Below are positions 7,503 to 15,449 of a stretch of DNA of 64,000 bases, in pieces. Both the position numbers and the translations under genes were made by a program. The stretch is from assembly GCF_020685205.1 (NCBI RefSeq), contig NZ_JAJERB010000008.1, forward strand, positions 124,001 to 188,000. The letters are read 5' to 3'. How positions within the stretch are numbered: the stretch's first letter is position 1; each line of letters begins with the position of its first letter. The DNA is from Hymenobacter translucens. GTDB taxonomy: Bacteria; Bacteroidota; Bacteroidia; Cytophagales; Hymenobacteraceae. Under the pieces are notes generated by a model that saw only the letters and a program-made list of their open reading frames with translations, searched no databases and was not told the DNA's origin.

Positions 7503-10172
7503 TTACTTTCCCTTCTGCTGGCCCAGCTCAATCATGTTTGTGAACAGGCGGTAGGCCCCGGGCACGCCGGCAGGCAGCTCCCGGAAAAACGACAGACCGG
7601 TGTAGATGTAGTGGCCCTTGCCGTAGTCGGCCACGAGGATGGCGCTTTCCTTGGCTTTTTCCCCGGGGTCCTGGGAGCTGATGATGGTCTGATACTTGGG
7701 GTCCCAGGAGCTGGGGTAGTACAGGCCCTGCTCCTGCTGCCAACCTTCGAAGTCCTTGCTCGTAATCTTATTGGGCACGTTCAGCAGCGGGTGCTGGGGC
7801 TTGAGGAAGGTGACGGGCGCGTTTTCCACCGTTACGCGGTCAGAGGAAAGCTTCAACGGGTAGGGTCCGATTTCGGGCAGCACCGTGCCCCGGCTCACGG
7901 TGTACTGCACGATGACGGTACCGCCCTTCTCCACGTACTCCAGCAGCTCTTTTTGCTGGTACTTCAGCCGGTCGAGGGTGTTGTAGGCCCGCACGCCCAG
8001 CACCACCGCGTCGAAGCGCTTCAGCCGGTCGGCATTGAGGTCTTCGGCCTTGAGCATCGACACGCTGTAGCCGAGCTGGCGCAGGGCGTCGGGAACCTCG
8101 TCGCCGGCACCCATCAGGTAGCCGATTTCCTGGGCCTTGCGCTTCAGATCCAGCTTCACGAGCGGTGCCACAGCCTCGGGAAACAGCGTCTGGACCGGAA
8201 TGTGGGGGTAGTTGATGGTCTGGATGCCCCGGCTGTAGGGCTGCCCATCGAGCGTAGCCACGGCCCGGAGCTGGCCGGCGCTTTCATTTTTGCCGGTGGG
8301 CTGCACCTGGAAGGTCACGGTGCGCTCCTCGTCCTTGTTTTTGATGTCGAACGGAATGCTGGCCGGCTCCACCTTCCAGCCCGCCGGCACCTGCAGCACC
8401 ACGGTGCCTTTGGCATCAGCGCGGCCGGCTTTCAGCGTGACGGGAACGGTCTTGGGCTGGTTTTCAGCGAAGATGTATGCTTGTCCGCCAATGTTGACCG
8501 CTACGGGCGGCACGACAGTCAGGGGCTGATACAACTCACCCAGCACCGGGTCCGTGCGCTTGTATTGAACGGGTATGGTCAGATTCAGTGAAAAATCACT
8601 GTTTCCTACCCTCAAGCTTAGGTTTGCAGCAACGGCAGCAAGATTTTCAGGCTGACCAATCAACTGTTGGCGTACCAAAAACTGGTTGGGCGTCTTCTCT
8701 GCTGATATATGGGCTTGGGTTGCTTCCGCTCTGGTTTTGTAAGAAGAACTCCTGTCACTATCGTAACCTATAGGGATCTTCTCAGGAACCATATACATCC
8801 CTACTGTTCCACTCTCCCGCAACCAATAAGGTTGTGACTCCTGAACAAAAAGAGGTATCAACTGGCGCTTTGTAATGCGTAAGGGCTTATCCAGCTTGAA
8901 AGCATCTTGAACGATGGTGTCACCTCCAACTGACCGTGGGGAACTGGTTATTGAAGTGAGTCCTACCGGAACGCTGGAACGGTTTATCAAATCATACGTC
9001 ACCTCCACGGGCTGTCCAACCGTCGCCGTTGCCGTGTTAGTTGTTGCTTCGACGTAAAGACCCAGTGCAGCCTGAATCAGATTCTCTATCTGCTTCACTT
9101 TCTGCCATTTCCAAAATTCACCAGTTGCTACATCGGGAGCTAAAGGCTGATAGGTAGCTGAATACCCGGTACCGGCGGCTGGCTGCAAGTTATCAACAGC
9201 CGCCCGAACCTTCAGCAGCCCTGTCACTGAAGCAGCCGGGTTGCTCGGGTCATACTTCCGAATTACCTCGTCAATGAGCTTGCCCACAGCGGCGCCACCT
9301 TTTACCCGGTTCCAGCTCTGGTCGATGCCCTCGAACGGGTCTTTACTGGCTTTGTCGCCTTTCACCTGCTGCAGATACTCCAGCGCCTCGCCCCGGGTAG
9401 CGGCTGAGCCGAAGCCCTGGCTGCGGTGCTGGGAGCGGCTGCGGGCGGCAATTTCGCCGTAGCTCTGGCCCAGCAGCGGGTTGAAGCCGCCCGCGTCGAG
9501 CTTGAGGTAGCCGTCCATATTCTCGCCGGGCTTCACGAAAAACGAGCCGGTGTTCCAGAACAGCCGCTTGGGCTGCCATACATCCACGTACTTCAGCTGC
9601 TCGGGAAACCGCTTGGGGTCCCCGGCGGCGTCGAAGGCTTCGGCAGCCAGGATGGCGGAGGCGGTGTGGTGGCCGTGCCCGGCCCGGGCGTCGGGTGGAA
9701 AGCGGGTGATGAGCACGTCGGGGCGGCGCTGGCGGATAACCCAGACCATGTCGGCCAGCACCTGCTCCTTGTCCCAGATGGTGAACGTCTCCTCCGCCGT
9801 CTTGCTGAAGCCGAAGTCGTTGGCGCGGGTGAAAAACTGCTTGCCCCCATCAATGCGGCGGGCCGCTAGCAGCTCCTGGGTGCGAATCACGCCCAGCTGC
9901 TCGCGCAGCTCCGGCCCGATCAGGTTCTGGCCCCCGTCGCCGCGGGTGCAGCTCAGGTAGCCGGTTTCGAGCAGGCGGCCATTGGCCAGGTAGGAAATCA
10001 GGCGGGTGTTCTCATCGTCGGGGTGGGCGGCAATGTACAGCACCGAGCCCAGCACGTTCAGCTTCTTGAGCCCGAGCAGGATCTCCGACGAGGTATAGGT
10101 TTTGGGTGCCTGGGCCAAGGCGGCAAGCGGCAGCAGCAAGGCCAGCAGCAGCGGGCGAAGAAAGCGGGTCAT
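7503..10172 (-). CDS. PIG-L family deacetylase (LmbE-like), secreted
   Basis: An 889-residue exported protein. The start at ATG 10172 is chosen because it begins a signal peptide (TRFLRPLLLALLLPLAALAQ); a longer frame to 10283 adds an unlikely Arg-rich extension. Residues about 45-290 form a PIG-L/LmbE domain with the zinc motif AHPDDE at 49-54 and HGHHTAS further on, so N-deacetylation of a GlcNAc-type or related substrate is plausible. The C-terminal part has an NEW3-like beta domain and a ThuA/glutamine-amidotransferase-like region (FDAVVLGVRAYN, GGTVIVQYTVS). Such multidomain PIG-L proteins are common in Bacteroidota; their substrate is unknown. The middle of the gene (8581-9120) has only about 47% GC, against about 60-70% on both sides, which suggests gene mosaicism. 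Confidence 0.85.
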   Translation of the reverse strand: MTRFLRPLLLALLLPLAALAQAPKTYTSSEILLGLKKLNVLGSVLYIAAHPDDENTRLISYLANGRLLETGYLSCTRGDGGQNLIGPELREQLGVIRTQELLAARRIDGGKQFFTRANDFGFSKTAEETFTIWDKEQVLADMVWVIRQRRPDVLITRFPPDARAGHGHHTASAILAAEAFDAAGDPKRFPEQLKYVDVWQPKRLFWNTGSFFVKPGENMDGYLKLDAGGFNPLLGQSYGEIAARSRSQHRSQGFGSAATRGEALEYLQQVKGDKASKDPFEGIDQSWNRVKGGAAVGKLIDEVIRKYDPSNPAASVTGLLKVRAAVDNLQPAAGTGYSATYQPLAPDVATGEFWKWQKVKQIENLIQAALGLYVEATTNTATATVGQPVEVTYDLINRSSVPVGLTSITSSPRSVGGDTIVQDAFKLDKPLRITKRQLIPLFVQESQPYWLRESGTVGMYMVPEKIPIGYDSDRSSSYKTRAEATQAHISAEKTPNQFLVRQQLIGQPENLAAVAANLSLRVGNSDFSLNLTIPVQYKRTDPVLGELYQPLTVVPPVAVNIGGQAYIFAENQPKTVPVTLKAGRADAKGTVVLQVPAGWKVEPASIPFDIKNKDEERTVTFQVQPTGKNESAGQLRAVATLDGQPYSRGIQTINYPHIPVQTLFPEAVAPLVKLDLKRKAQEIGYLMGAGDEVPDALRQLGYSVSMLKAEDLNADRLKRFDAVVLGVRAYNTLDRLKYQQKELLEYVEKGGTVIVQYTVSRGTVLPEIGPYPLKLSSDRVTVENAPVTFLKPQHPLLNVPNKITSKDFEGWQQEQGLYYPSSWDPKYQTIISSQDPGEKAKESAILVADYGKGHYIYTGLSFFRELPAGVPGAYRLFTNMIELGQQKGK

Positions 10173-10485
10173 ACAAACGAAACCGGTTAGGGCCGCGAAG
10201 TTACCGGAAACCCGCGCAGCCTTACTACGCCGCCGCAAGCTTGTCCGGGGGCAAAACCCGGCTAGTGGCCGCAGTTGAGACACTCAGCCGGGGAGTGGGC
10301 AGTTGTCATAACCACGAAATCAGGTCCCAAGCAAACAACTTTCCTACTCGCGCCGGCGTCTTTGCCCCGGTGGCGCGCTATCCGTACATACACCGGTCGG
10401 CCGTGAGAATTTCTTCGCCCCGGTCCTTATCCCTTTTGGGCTGAACACGTTTCAGGCTCACCCCCTCTTCTACTCTACCTGGTTC
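10173..10485. other. Divergent intergenic region, no gene seen
   Basis: 313 bp between the divergent PIG-L deacetylase and subtilase genes. It must hold both promoters, but I find no clear TAnnTTTG element on either strand, no repeat and no hairpin of note. Confidence 0.5.
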
Positions 10486-12111
10486 ATGACGCTCGTTTTC
10501 CGCCCCTGGCCCACCTTGCTACTGACCGCCGTGCTGCTGCCCGCCGCCGGCCTTGCCCAATCCACCACCGCGCCGCCGCCCGTAGCTGCGCCCCAGTGGC
10601 ACCTGCTCGACCCGCTGACTTCTCCGGTGCAGGGCATCAGCGCCGACCGCACCTACCAGGAATTGCTGGCCGGCCGGGCCTCCGCCCAGGTAGTGGTGGC
10701 CGTTATCGACGCCGGCATCGACTCGGTGCATCAGGATCTGAAGCGGGTGCTGTGGAAGAATACCCGGGAGCTGGTGGGCAACGGACAGGACGATGACCGC
10801 AACGGCTACGCCGACGACGTGCACGGCTGGAGCTTTCTGGGTGGCAAGGATGGCCGCAACGTGGATGTCGACACCTACGAGGACACCCGCCTGATGGCCC
10901 GCCTTAAGCCGTTGTACGCCGGCAAAACCCGCGCAAAGCTGAAGCCCGCCCAGCAAAAAGAGTACGACCTCTACAAGAAGGTCGAGAAAACCTACCAGCA
11001 AAAGCTGACCGAGGCCACCACGAACTACCAGCAGTACAGCGCGCTGTACGGGCAGTACGGGGCCGGCTTCGACAAGATCAAGCAGGCCCTGGGCGTACCA
11101 TCCCTGGATACGGCCACGCTGCGCCGGGTCCGGGCCACCGACCCGGAGCTGCAGAACACCGCGACCGGCCTCTACGAAAACCTGAAAGCCGGCGGCTTCG
11201 CCAGTACCGATGCCCTGGTGGCCGAGCTGAAGGAGTACGTGGACGACCTGAAAAGCCAGCTCGACTACTCGCTTAACCTGAACTTCAACCCCCGCCCCAT
11301 CGTGGGCGACAACTACGCCAACGTGAAGGAGCGGGCCTACGGCAACGCCGACATGCACGGCCCCGACCCCTCGCACGGCACCCACGTGGCCGGCATCATT
11401 GGCGCCGACCGCACCAACACCCTCGGCGTGCGGGGAATTGCCGACAACGTGCTGCTGATGGCCGTGCGGGCCGTTCCCAATGGGGATGAGCGCGACAAGG
11501 ACATTGCCAACGCCATTCGCTACGCCGTCGACAACGGCGCCCAGATCATCAACATGAGCTTTGGCAAGTACTACTCGCCCCAGCGCGTGGCCGTGGAAGA
11601 CGCCATCCGCTACGCGGCCAGCAAAAACGTGCTGCTGATTCACTCGGCGGGCAACGAAAGCAAGGACCTCGACGTGGAAACCCAGTACATCTCGCCCCGC
11701 TACCTCAACGGCACGGTCATTCCAAACATGATTACGGTAGGCGCTTCAGCCGCCGAGGCCAATGAGCGCCTGGCCGCCGACTTCTCGAACTACGGTAAGA
11801 AGAGCGTCGACGTATTCGCGCCCGGCGTGCAGATCTACTCCACCCTGCCCGGCAGCACCTACGGCAACAAGAGCGGCACCAGCATGGCAGGGCCGGTGGT
11901 GGCCGGCATGGCCGCCGTGCTCAAGTCGTACTACCCCCAGCTTACGGCTATTGACCTGAAACGCATTATTCTGCAGTCGGCGGTGCCCAACCATACCCAG
12001 GTTCTCCGGCCCGGCACCAAGAAAACGGTGGACTTCGCCCAGCTTTCCAGCACCGGCGCCATTGTAAACCTCTACCAGGCGGTGCTGCTGGCACAGAAAG
12101 AGGCGAAGTAG
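10486..12111 (+). CDS. Subtilisin-like serine protease (S8 family), secreted
   Basis: A 541-residue exported protease with a signal peptide (LLLTAVLLPAAGLAQ). The S8 catalytic triad is visible: D75 in VVVAVIDAGID, H297 in PSHGTHVAGII, and S466 in SGTSMAGPVVAG. The oxyanion Asn lies in HSAGNES. The spacing between Asp and His is about 220 residues, against about 30 in subtilisin, owing to a Lys/Gln/Tyr-rich helical insert (residues about 110-290) that includes KPAQQKEYDLYKKVEKTYQQ. The insert may be a lid or a membrane-proximal arm. No C-terminal sorting domain (T9SS) is evident. A perfect terminator follows at 12163-12199. Confidence 0.9.
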   Translation: MTLVFRPWPTLLLTAVLLPAAGLAQSTTAPPPVAAPQWHLLDPLTSPVQGISADRTYQELLAGRASAQVVVAVIDAGIDSVHQDLKRVLWKNTRELVGNGQDDDRNGYADDVHGWSFLGGKDGRNVDVDTYEDTRLMARLKPLYAGKTRAKLKPAQQKEYDLYKKVEKTYQQKLTEATTNYQQYSALYGQYGAGFDKIKQALGVPSLDTATLRRVRATDPELQNTATGLYENLKAGGFASTDALVAELKEYVDDLKSQLDYSLNLNFNPRPIVGDNYANVKERAYGNADMHGPDPSHGTHVAGIIGADRTNTLGVRGIADNVLLMAVRAVPNGDERDKDIANAIRYAVDNGAQIINMSFGKYYSPQRVAVEDAIRYAASKNVLLIHSAGNESKDLDVETQYISPRYLNGTVIPNMITVGASAAEANERLAADFSNYGKKSVDVFAPGVQIYSTLPGSTYGNKSGTSMAGPVVAGMAAVLKSYYPQLTAIDLKRIILQSAVPNHTQVLRPGTKKTVDFAQLSSTGAIVNLYQAVLLAQKEAK

Positions 12112-12162
12112 CTTTTCAACAGCCGCCTTTACAGCCTTAGCTGCGCTGACTGCTTTACCTGA

Positions 12163-12199
12163 AAAAGCCCCGCTTCCGGCAGCCGGAAGCGGGGCTTTT
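12163..12199. terminator. Bidirectional terminator, 18-bp perfect stem
   Basis: AAAAGCCCCGCTTCCGGC pairs with GCCGGAAGCGGGGCTTTT around a single A. It separates the convergent subtilase and XRE regulator genes. Confidence 0.9.
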
Positions 12200-12236
12200 G
12201 GCAGATGGGCCGGTAAGTATTCGGCCGGACACCACT

Positions 12237-13016
12237 TTAGCCCAGGCGGGCCAGCAGCTCCTCTACCTGTCGTTCCAGGCGGGTGACCCGTTCTTCCATC
12301 GTCGACGGGGGCCGCAGGTGGGTGGTGAAGACAGCCTTTACCTCCCAGATTTCCAGGGCCTGATCGAGGGCAAACTCCTCGGTGCCATAGTCGGGGTTGT
12401 CGGCCCGCAGCTTCAACACGTTGTTGGGCAGCCGCTCCGACAGGCGGCGCACCAGCAGGCGGCTCTGGGTGACAAACGCATAGATGCGCAAAACCTTGAG
12501 GCTGGGGGCCGCCAGGTCCACGCGGCGGCAAAGCACCACGTCCTGGTGGCGCAGGCCCTGCTGCTGGTGCTGCATTTCGGCCCCCACAATCTCAAACGCA
12601 CGGGTGGCGGGCCCGAGGCTGTGCGGAAATGTCAGGGGCGGCAAAGCATCCAGAAAGGACGTGTCGTGGTGCTGCACAATGTACTCGAGCAGGCGGGCGG
12701 CCGGTACGAAGGGCGTTACGCCGGCCTGCTGATCGGCTTTGGCCAGTGGCCGGGGGGCTGGCTCCGGGGCTGACTGCTTCTGGTAGATGTCGAAATGGTA
12801 AAGCTCATTTACCGTCAACTCTTTTGTTAGTAGCAAGTCAACAGACAAGCCAAAATGTTGAGCAATCTGAATCAGCGTCTCCATTTTTGGCTCCGACCGA
12901 CCTTCCTCATAAGCACCTACACTGGGCCGGGCTAAGTTGAAAAGCTCCGCAAAAGCCGCCTGGCTAAGCTTTTTGACGGTTCTGATCTTGCGAATGTTCT
13001 TGCCGATGTACGACAT
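12237..13016 (-). CDS. XRE-family (HTH_3) transcriptional regulator
   Basis: A 259-residue protein. Residues about 5-62 form a Cro/CI-type helix-turn-helix: IRKIRTVKKLSQAAFAELFN, ARPSVGAYEEGRSEPKMETL, then LIQIAQHFGLSVDLLLT. The rest has no enzymatic motif I recognise; it carries an acidic/hydrophobic domain and ends in a coiled coil (MEERVTRLERQVEELLARL) that could dimerise. The gene is divergent from the PspA/flotillin/AAA+ cluster, and two matching 13-bp dyads (13035-13065) lie between them, so it is the obvious candidate regulator of the cluster and of itself. Many Bacteroidota XRE proteins with this layout are single-gene regulators, so the link is an inference from position. Confidence 0.82.
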   Translation of the reverse strand: MSYIGKNIRKIRTVKKLSQAAFAELFNLARPSVGAYEEGRSEPKMETLIQIAQHFGLSVDLLLTKELTVNELYHFDIYQKQSAPEPAPRPLAKADQQAGVTPFVPAARLLEYIVQHHDTSFLDALPPLTFPHSLGPATRAFEIVGAEMQHQQQGLRHQDVVLCRRVDLAAPSLKVLRIYAFVTQSRLLVRRLSERLPNNVLKLRADNPDYGTEEFALDQALEIWEVKAVFTTHLRPPSTMEERVTRLERQVEELLARLG

Positions 13017-13034
13017 GCAACAATATTTATTTTG

Positions 13035-13065
13035 CTCAAACCTTGAGCCGATCTAAAACTTTGAG
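13035..13065. promoter_or_regulatory. Two tandem 13-bp dyads, putative operator of the XRE regulator
   Basis: CTCAAACCTTGAG (13035-13047) and CTAAAACTTTGAG (13053-13065) match at 11 of 13 positions and are 18 bp apart. The first is a CTCAA-3-TTGAG inverted repeat. Both overlap the likely plus-strand promoter, so binding could repress the downstream cluster. Confidence 0.5.
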
Positions 13066-13073
13066 TATTCTTG
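13043..13073 (+). promoter_or_regulatory. Putative promoter of the YbjN/PspA/flotillin cluster
   Basis: TTG (13043-13045), 20 nt, then TATTCTTG (13066-13073), one mismatch from TAnnTTTG. This gives a leader of about 125 nt to ATG 13205. Confidence 0.4.
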
Positions 13074-13204
13074 TGCCGTAAAGCTAGCACATAACCCGCA
13101 TACGAATTCCCGCCTCGCTATTTTTTTGAGCCACCTCTTCTCCTACCGCCTTGCGGCAACACTCCGTCCGGCCCGACTCTCTGTCATTTCCCTTACCTTA
13201 TTCT

Positions 13205-13624
13205 ATGGTCAACGACTACTTTCCTAAAATTCAGGGCTACCTGCTGGAGCTGGGCTTCGAGATTCACCACGTCGACGAGGCGAGCAACCTGCTGGTGGTA
13301 AGCAAGCCGGAGCTGGGCATCGACCATCTGGTGCTGGGCTGCGGGGAGCCGCTGCTGATTATGGAGCAGTACCTGCTGGACCTGCCGGCGCCGAGCTGCG
13401 AGGTTTATCAGCGCCTGCTGCAGAAAAACCGCGACATCATCCACGGCGCCTTTGTGCTTGATGAGTCGGGCCGCAAGGTCATCTTCCGCGACACCCTGCA
13501 GCTGGAGCACCTCGACCAGCCCGAGCTGGAGGCCGTCTTCAACTCCCTGGCACTCCTGCTGAGCGAGTTCAGCGACGAGCTGATTGCGTTTTCTAAACCG
13601 GGTTTTGGGGGCTTGGGGTCTTAG
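13205..13624 (+). CDS. YbjN / Tir-chaperone-like protein, first gene of the PspA-flotillin cluster
   Basis: A 139-residue soluble protein. The ATG at 13205 (MVNDYFPKIQGYLLELGF) is preferred over an upstream in-frame start at 13151 whose translation is not conserved-looking. The pattern of an N-terminal helix, a beta sheet (IHHVDEASNLLVVSKPE, HLVLGCGEPLLIMEQYL) and a later helix pair (YQRLLQKNRDIIHGAFVLDE) fits the YbjN/type III secretion chaperone-like fold. In enterobacteria the small protein YjfI (DUF2170) sits beside the PspA paralogue YjfJ in a similar position; whether this protein is its counterpart needs a profile search. A role in folding or targeting a partner of the cluster is an inference. 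Confidence 0.6.
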   Translation: MVNDYFPKIQGYLLELGFEIHHVDEASNLLVVSKPELGIDHLVLGCGEPLLIMEQYLLDLPAPSCEVYQRLLQKNRDIIHGAFVLDESGRKVIFRDTLQLEHLDQPELEAVFNSLALLLSEFSDELIAFSKPGFGGLGS

Positions 13625-13731
13625 GGTCTTGGTTGACGTTCATACAGATACGGACTACTCCACAGGCCCATCCTGAATACCAACCAAAATCCAAGACCCC
13701 AACCACCTAAGACCCTAAAAGCCTAAAAGCC
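13609..13731. repeat. Inverted CTTAGGGTCTTGG-type repeat in the YbjN-PspA gap
   Basis: GGGCTTGGGGTCTTAGGGTC (from about 13608) reappears inverted and iterated as CCAAGACCCCAACCACCTAA followed by GACCCTAAAAGCCTAAAAGCC (about 13692-13731). It overlaps the end of the YbjN-like gene. It could form a long hairpin or be a mobile repeat remnant. Confidence 0.5.
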
Positions 13732-14439
13732 ATGAACCTCTTCAACCGCATTTTCAAGATCGGCCAGGCCGAAGCACATTCCGCCGTCAACCAGCTCGAA
13801 GATCCTATCAAGATGACCGAGCAGGGCCTGCGCGACCTGCGCCAGGACCTCGATAAGGCCCTGCATGCCCTGGCCGAGGTGAAAGCCCTGGCCATCCGGG
13901 CCCGCAACGATGCCGAAACCGAGCGCAGCCGCGCCCTGGAGTACGAAAGCAAGGCCGTGCTGCTGCTGCAGAAGGCCCACCGCCAGGAGCTGGACCCGTC
14001 CGAAGCCGACCGCCTCGCCACCGAGGCCCTGCTGAAGAAAGCCCAGCACGACTCCCAGGCCGCCCGCACCGCCCAGGACCAGGAAAAGTTTGAGGCCTCG
14101 GCCCAGCAGCTCGACCAGAACGTGCAGCAGCTCAAGCAAACCATCAGCCAGTGGGACAACGAGCTGAAAACCCTGAAAGCCCGCGTCACGGTAAGCACCG
14201 CCACCAAAACCATCAACCAGCAGCTGGCCCAGCTCGACTCGTCGGGCACGGTAGCTTTGCTCGAGCGGATGAAGGAAAAGGTGGCCGCCGAGGAGGCCCT
14301 GGCCGAGTCGTACGGGCAGATTGCCCAGGAAAGCCGCACCATCGACCAGGAAATCGACAAGGCCCTGGGCAGCGGCGCCGGCAAGGCGGGCGAAGACCTG
14401 AAGGCTCTCAAAGCCCGCCTCGGCATTCAGGAGCAATAG
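13732..14439 (+). CDS. pspA: PspA/IM30 (Vipp1) family membrane-remodelling protein
   Basis: A 235-residue protein, almost entirely alpha-helical coiled coil. The N-terminus NLFNRIFKIGQAEAHSAVNQ, then LEDPIKMTEQGLRDLRQDL, is typical of the PspA/IM30 family, whose members bind stressed inner membrane and polymerise like ESCRT-III. Heptad-rich helices continue to residue about 225. Length matches PspA (about 220-235). It lies in a cluster with YqiJ-like and flotillin genes, as is known for several PspA homologues, and is likely co-transcribed with them. No PspBC or PspF partner is present; the nearby XRE regulator is the candidate controller. Confidence 0.88.
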   Translation: MNLFNRIFKIGQAEAHSAVNQLEDPIKMTEQGLRDLRQDLDKALHALAEVKALAIRARNDAETERSRALEYESKAVLLLQKAHRQELDPSEADRLATEALLKKAQHDSQAARTAQDQEKFEASAQQLDQNVQQLKQTISQWDNELKTLKARVTVSTATKTINQQLAQLDSSGTVALLERMKEKVAAEEALAESYGQIAQESRTIDQEIDKALGSGAGKAGEDLKALKARLGIQEQ

Positions 14440-14521
14440 CCGCCGATTTATACCGCCTGACTTACCTTTCTACCATTCATAAGCACCTCTCTAGCTACCT
14501 TTCAACCTCCACCTATACTGT

Positions 14522-15178
14522 ATGACGGAGCTCCTCCACGCAGCCGTTTCTCCACCTAACCTGGCTCCTACCGCGCTGCTGGTGTTTGTGCTGCTGTACT
14601 GGCTGACCGTCATCCTGGGCTTGCTCGACTTCAAGACGCTCGACGTCTCCACTGAGCACCACGCCGACCTGGGCCACCATGCCCACGCCGGAGCCGATGC
14701 TGCCACGGGCGTAGCCTGGCTAAACCACGCCCTGGCCTTTTTCAACCTGGGCCGTCTGCCGCTGATGGTGTTTGTAAGCTTCGTGGCGTTGCCGCTGTGG
14801 GTGGGCAGCATTCTGCTGAACTACTACCTGGGCAACACCACCCTCCTGCTCGGCCTGCTGCTGTTGCTGCCGTTGCTGATCGGTAGCCTGCTGGTCGCTA
14901 AAATCCTGACTACCCCCTTCGTTCGCCTGTTTGCGGCCCTGGAGAAAAACCAGGACAGCGGGGCCCAGCCCCTGGGCAAGGTGTGCACGGTGCTGCTGCC
15001 CCCCACCGGCGCCCAGCTTGGGCAAGCCAGCGTGCGGCTGCTCAACGGCGCCCCGCTGATGCTCACCGTGCGGGCTGCCTCCACGGCCGCGCAGTTCCGC
15101 AAAGGCGACTCCGCCCTGGTCATCGATTACGACGCCGCCCGCCGCTGCTACCTGATTGAGTTTTACGACGCGAGCTAA
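14522..15178 (+). CDS. YqiJ-like OB-fold membrane protein
   Basis: A 218-residue protein. Hydrophobic helices lie at residues about 16-38 (LAPTALLVFVLLYWLTVILG), 76-112 and 105-132 (NTTLLLGLLLLLPLLIGSLL). A His-rich loop (STEHHADLGHHAHAG) sits between the first and second helices and could bind metal. Residues about 148-218 form a small beta domain (GKVCTVLLPPTGAQLGQASV, PLMLTVRAAS, GDSALVIDYD, CYLIEFYD) like the OB fold of YqiJ/NfeD proteins. In E. coli, YqiJ is encoded with the flotillin YqiK and such proteins act as flotillin partners. The gene order here supports the same pairing. Confidence 0.75.
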   Translation: MTELLHAAVSPPNLAPTALLVFVLLYWLTVILGLLDFKTLDVSTEHHADLGHHAHAGADAATGVAWLNHALAFFNLGRLPLMVFVSFVALPLWVGSILLNYYLGNTTLLLGLLLLLPLLIGSLLVAKILTTPFVRLFAALEKNQDSGAQPLGKVCTVLLPPTGAQLGQASVRLLNGAPLMLTVRAASTAAQFRKGDSALVIDYDAARRCYLIEFYDAS

Positions 15179-15189
15179 GCGAGCTGCCA

Positions 15190-15297
15190 ATGCCCAAGCC
15201 ATCAGAACCCGGTCCCTGGAGCAGATTCTTCGTGGCCGTGGAAGCCCTATGCTCGGTCCTCGACGTGGTGCTGAGCATCCTCAGCCATTTCGACTAA
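15190..15297 (+). CDS. Putative 35-residue small protein between yqiJ-like and flotillin genes
   Basis: ATG 15190 to TAA 15297 opens 11 bp after the stop of the YqiJ-like gene. The peptide begins MPKPSEPGPWSRFF and continues VAVEALCSVLDVVLSILSHF, ending in D. The second part could form an amphipathic or membrane-inserting helix. Its position inside a membrane-stress cluster fits a micropeptide that binds membrane or a partner. No family is recognised and a chance ORF of this length is possible. The remaining 150 bp to the flotillin gene hold nothing else evident. Confidence 0.35.
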   Translation: MPKPSEPGPWSRFFVAVEALCSVLDVVLSILSHFD

Positions 15298-15449
15298 GCT
15301 TTCTGTCCGGCGGCAATTCACCTGGCCCGGCCTCAACGGCTGGTATTACCACCCTTTTGGCGTAAGTTGCGGGAATATCATGTTCCCGGACTCCATCTTT
15401 TTCCACGTCCAATCCTCTTCTTCCTGAATCTACCTCTACTCCTACAACC

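Noticed and set aside
7334..7531. A 65-codon minus-strand frame containing NVILSRAKDL
   Set aside because: This string is the translation of a known intergenic repeat (7292-7402), not a gene.
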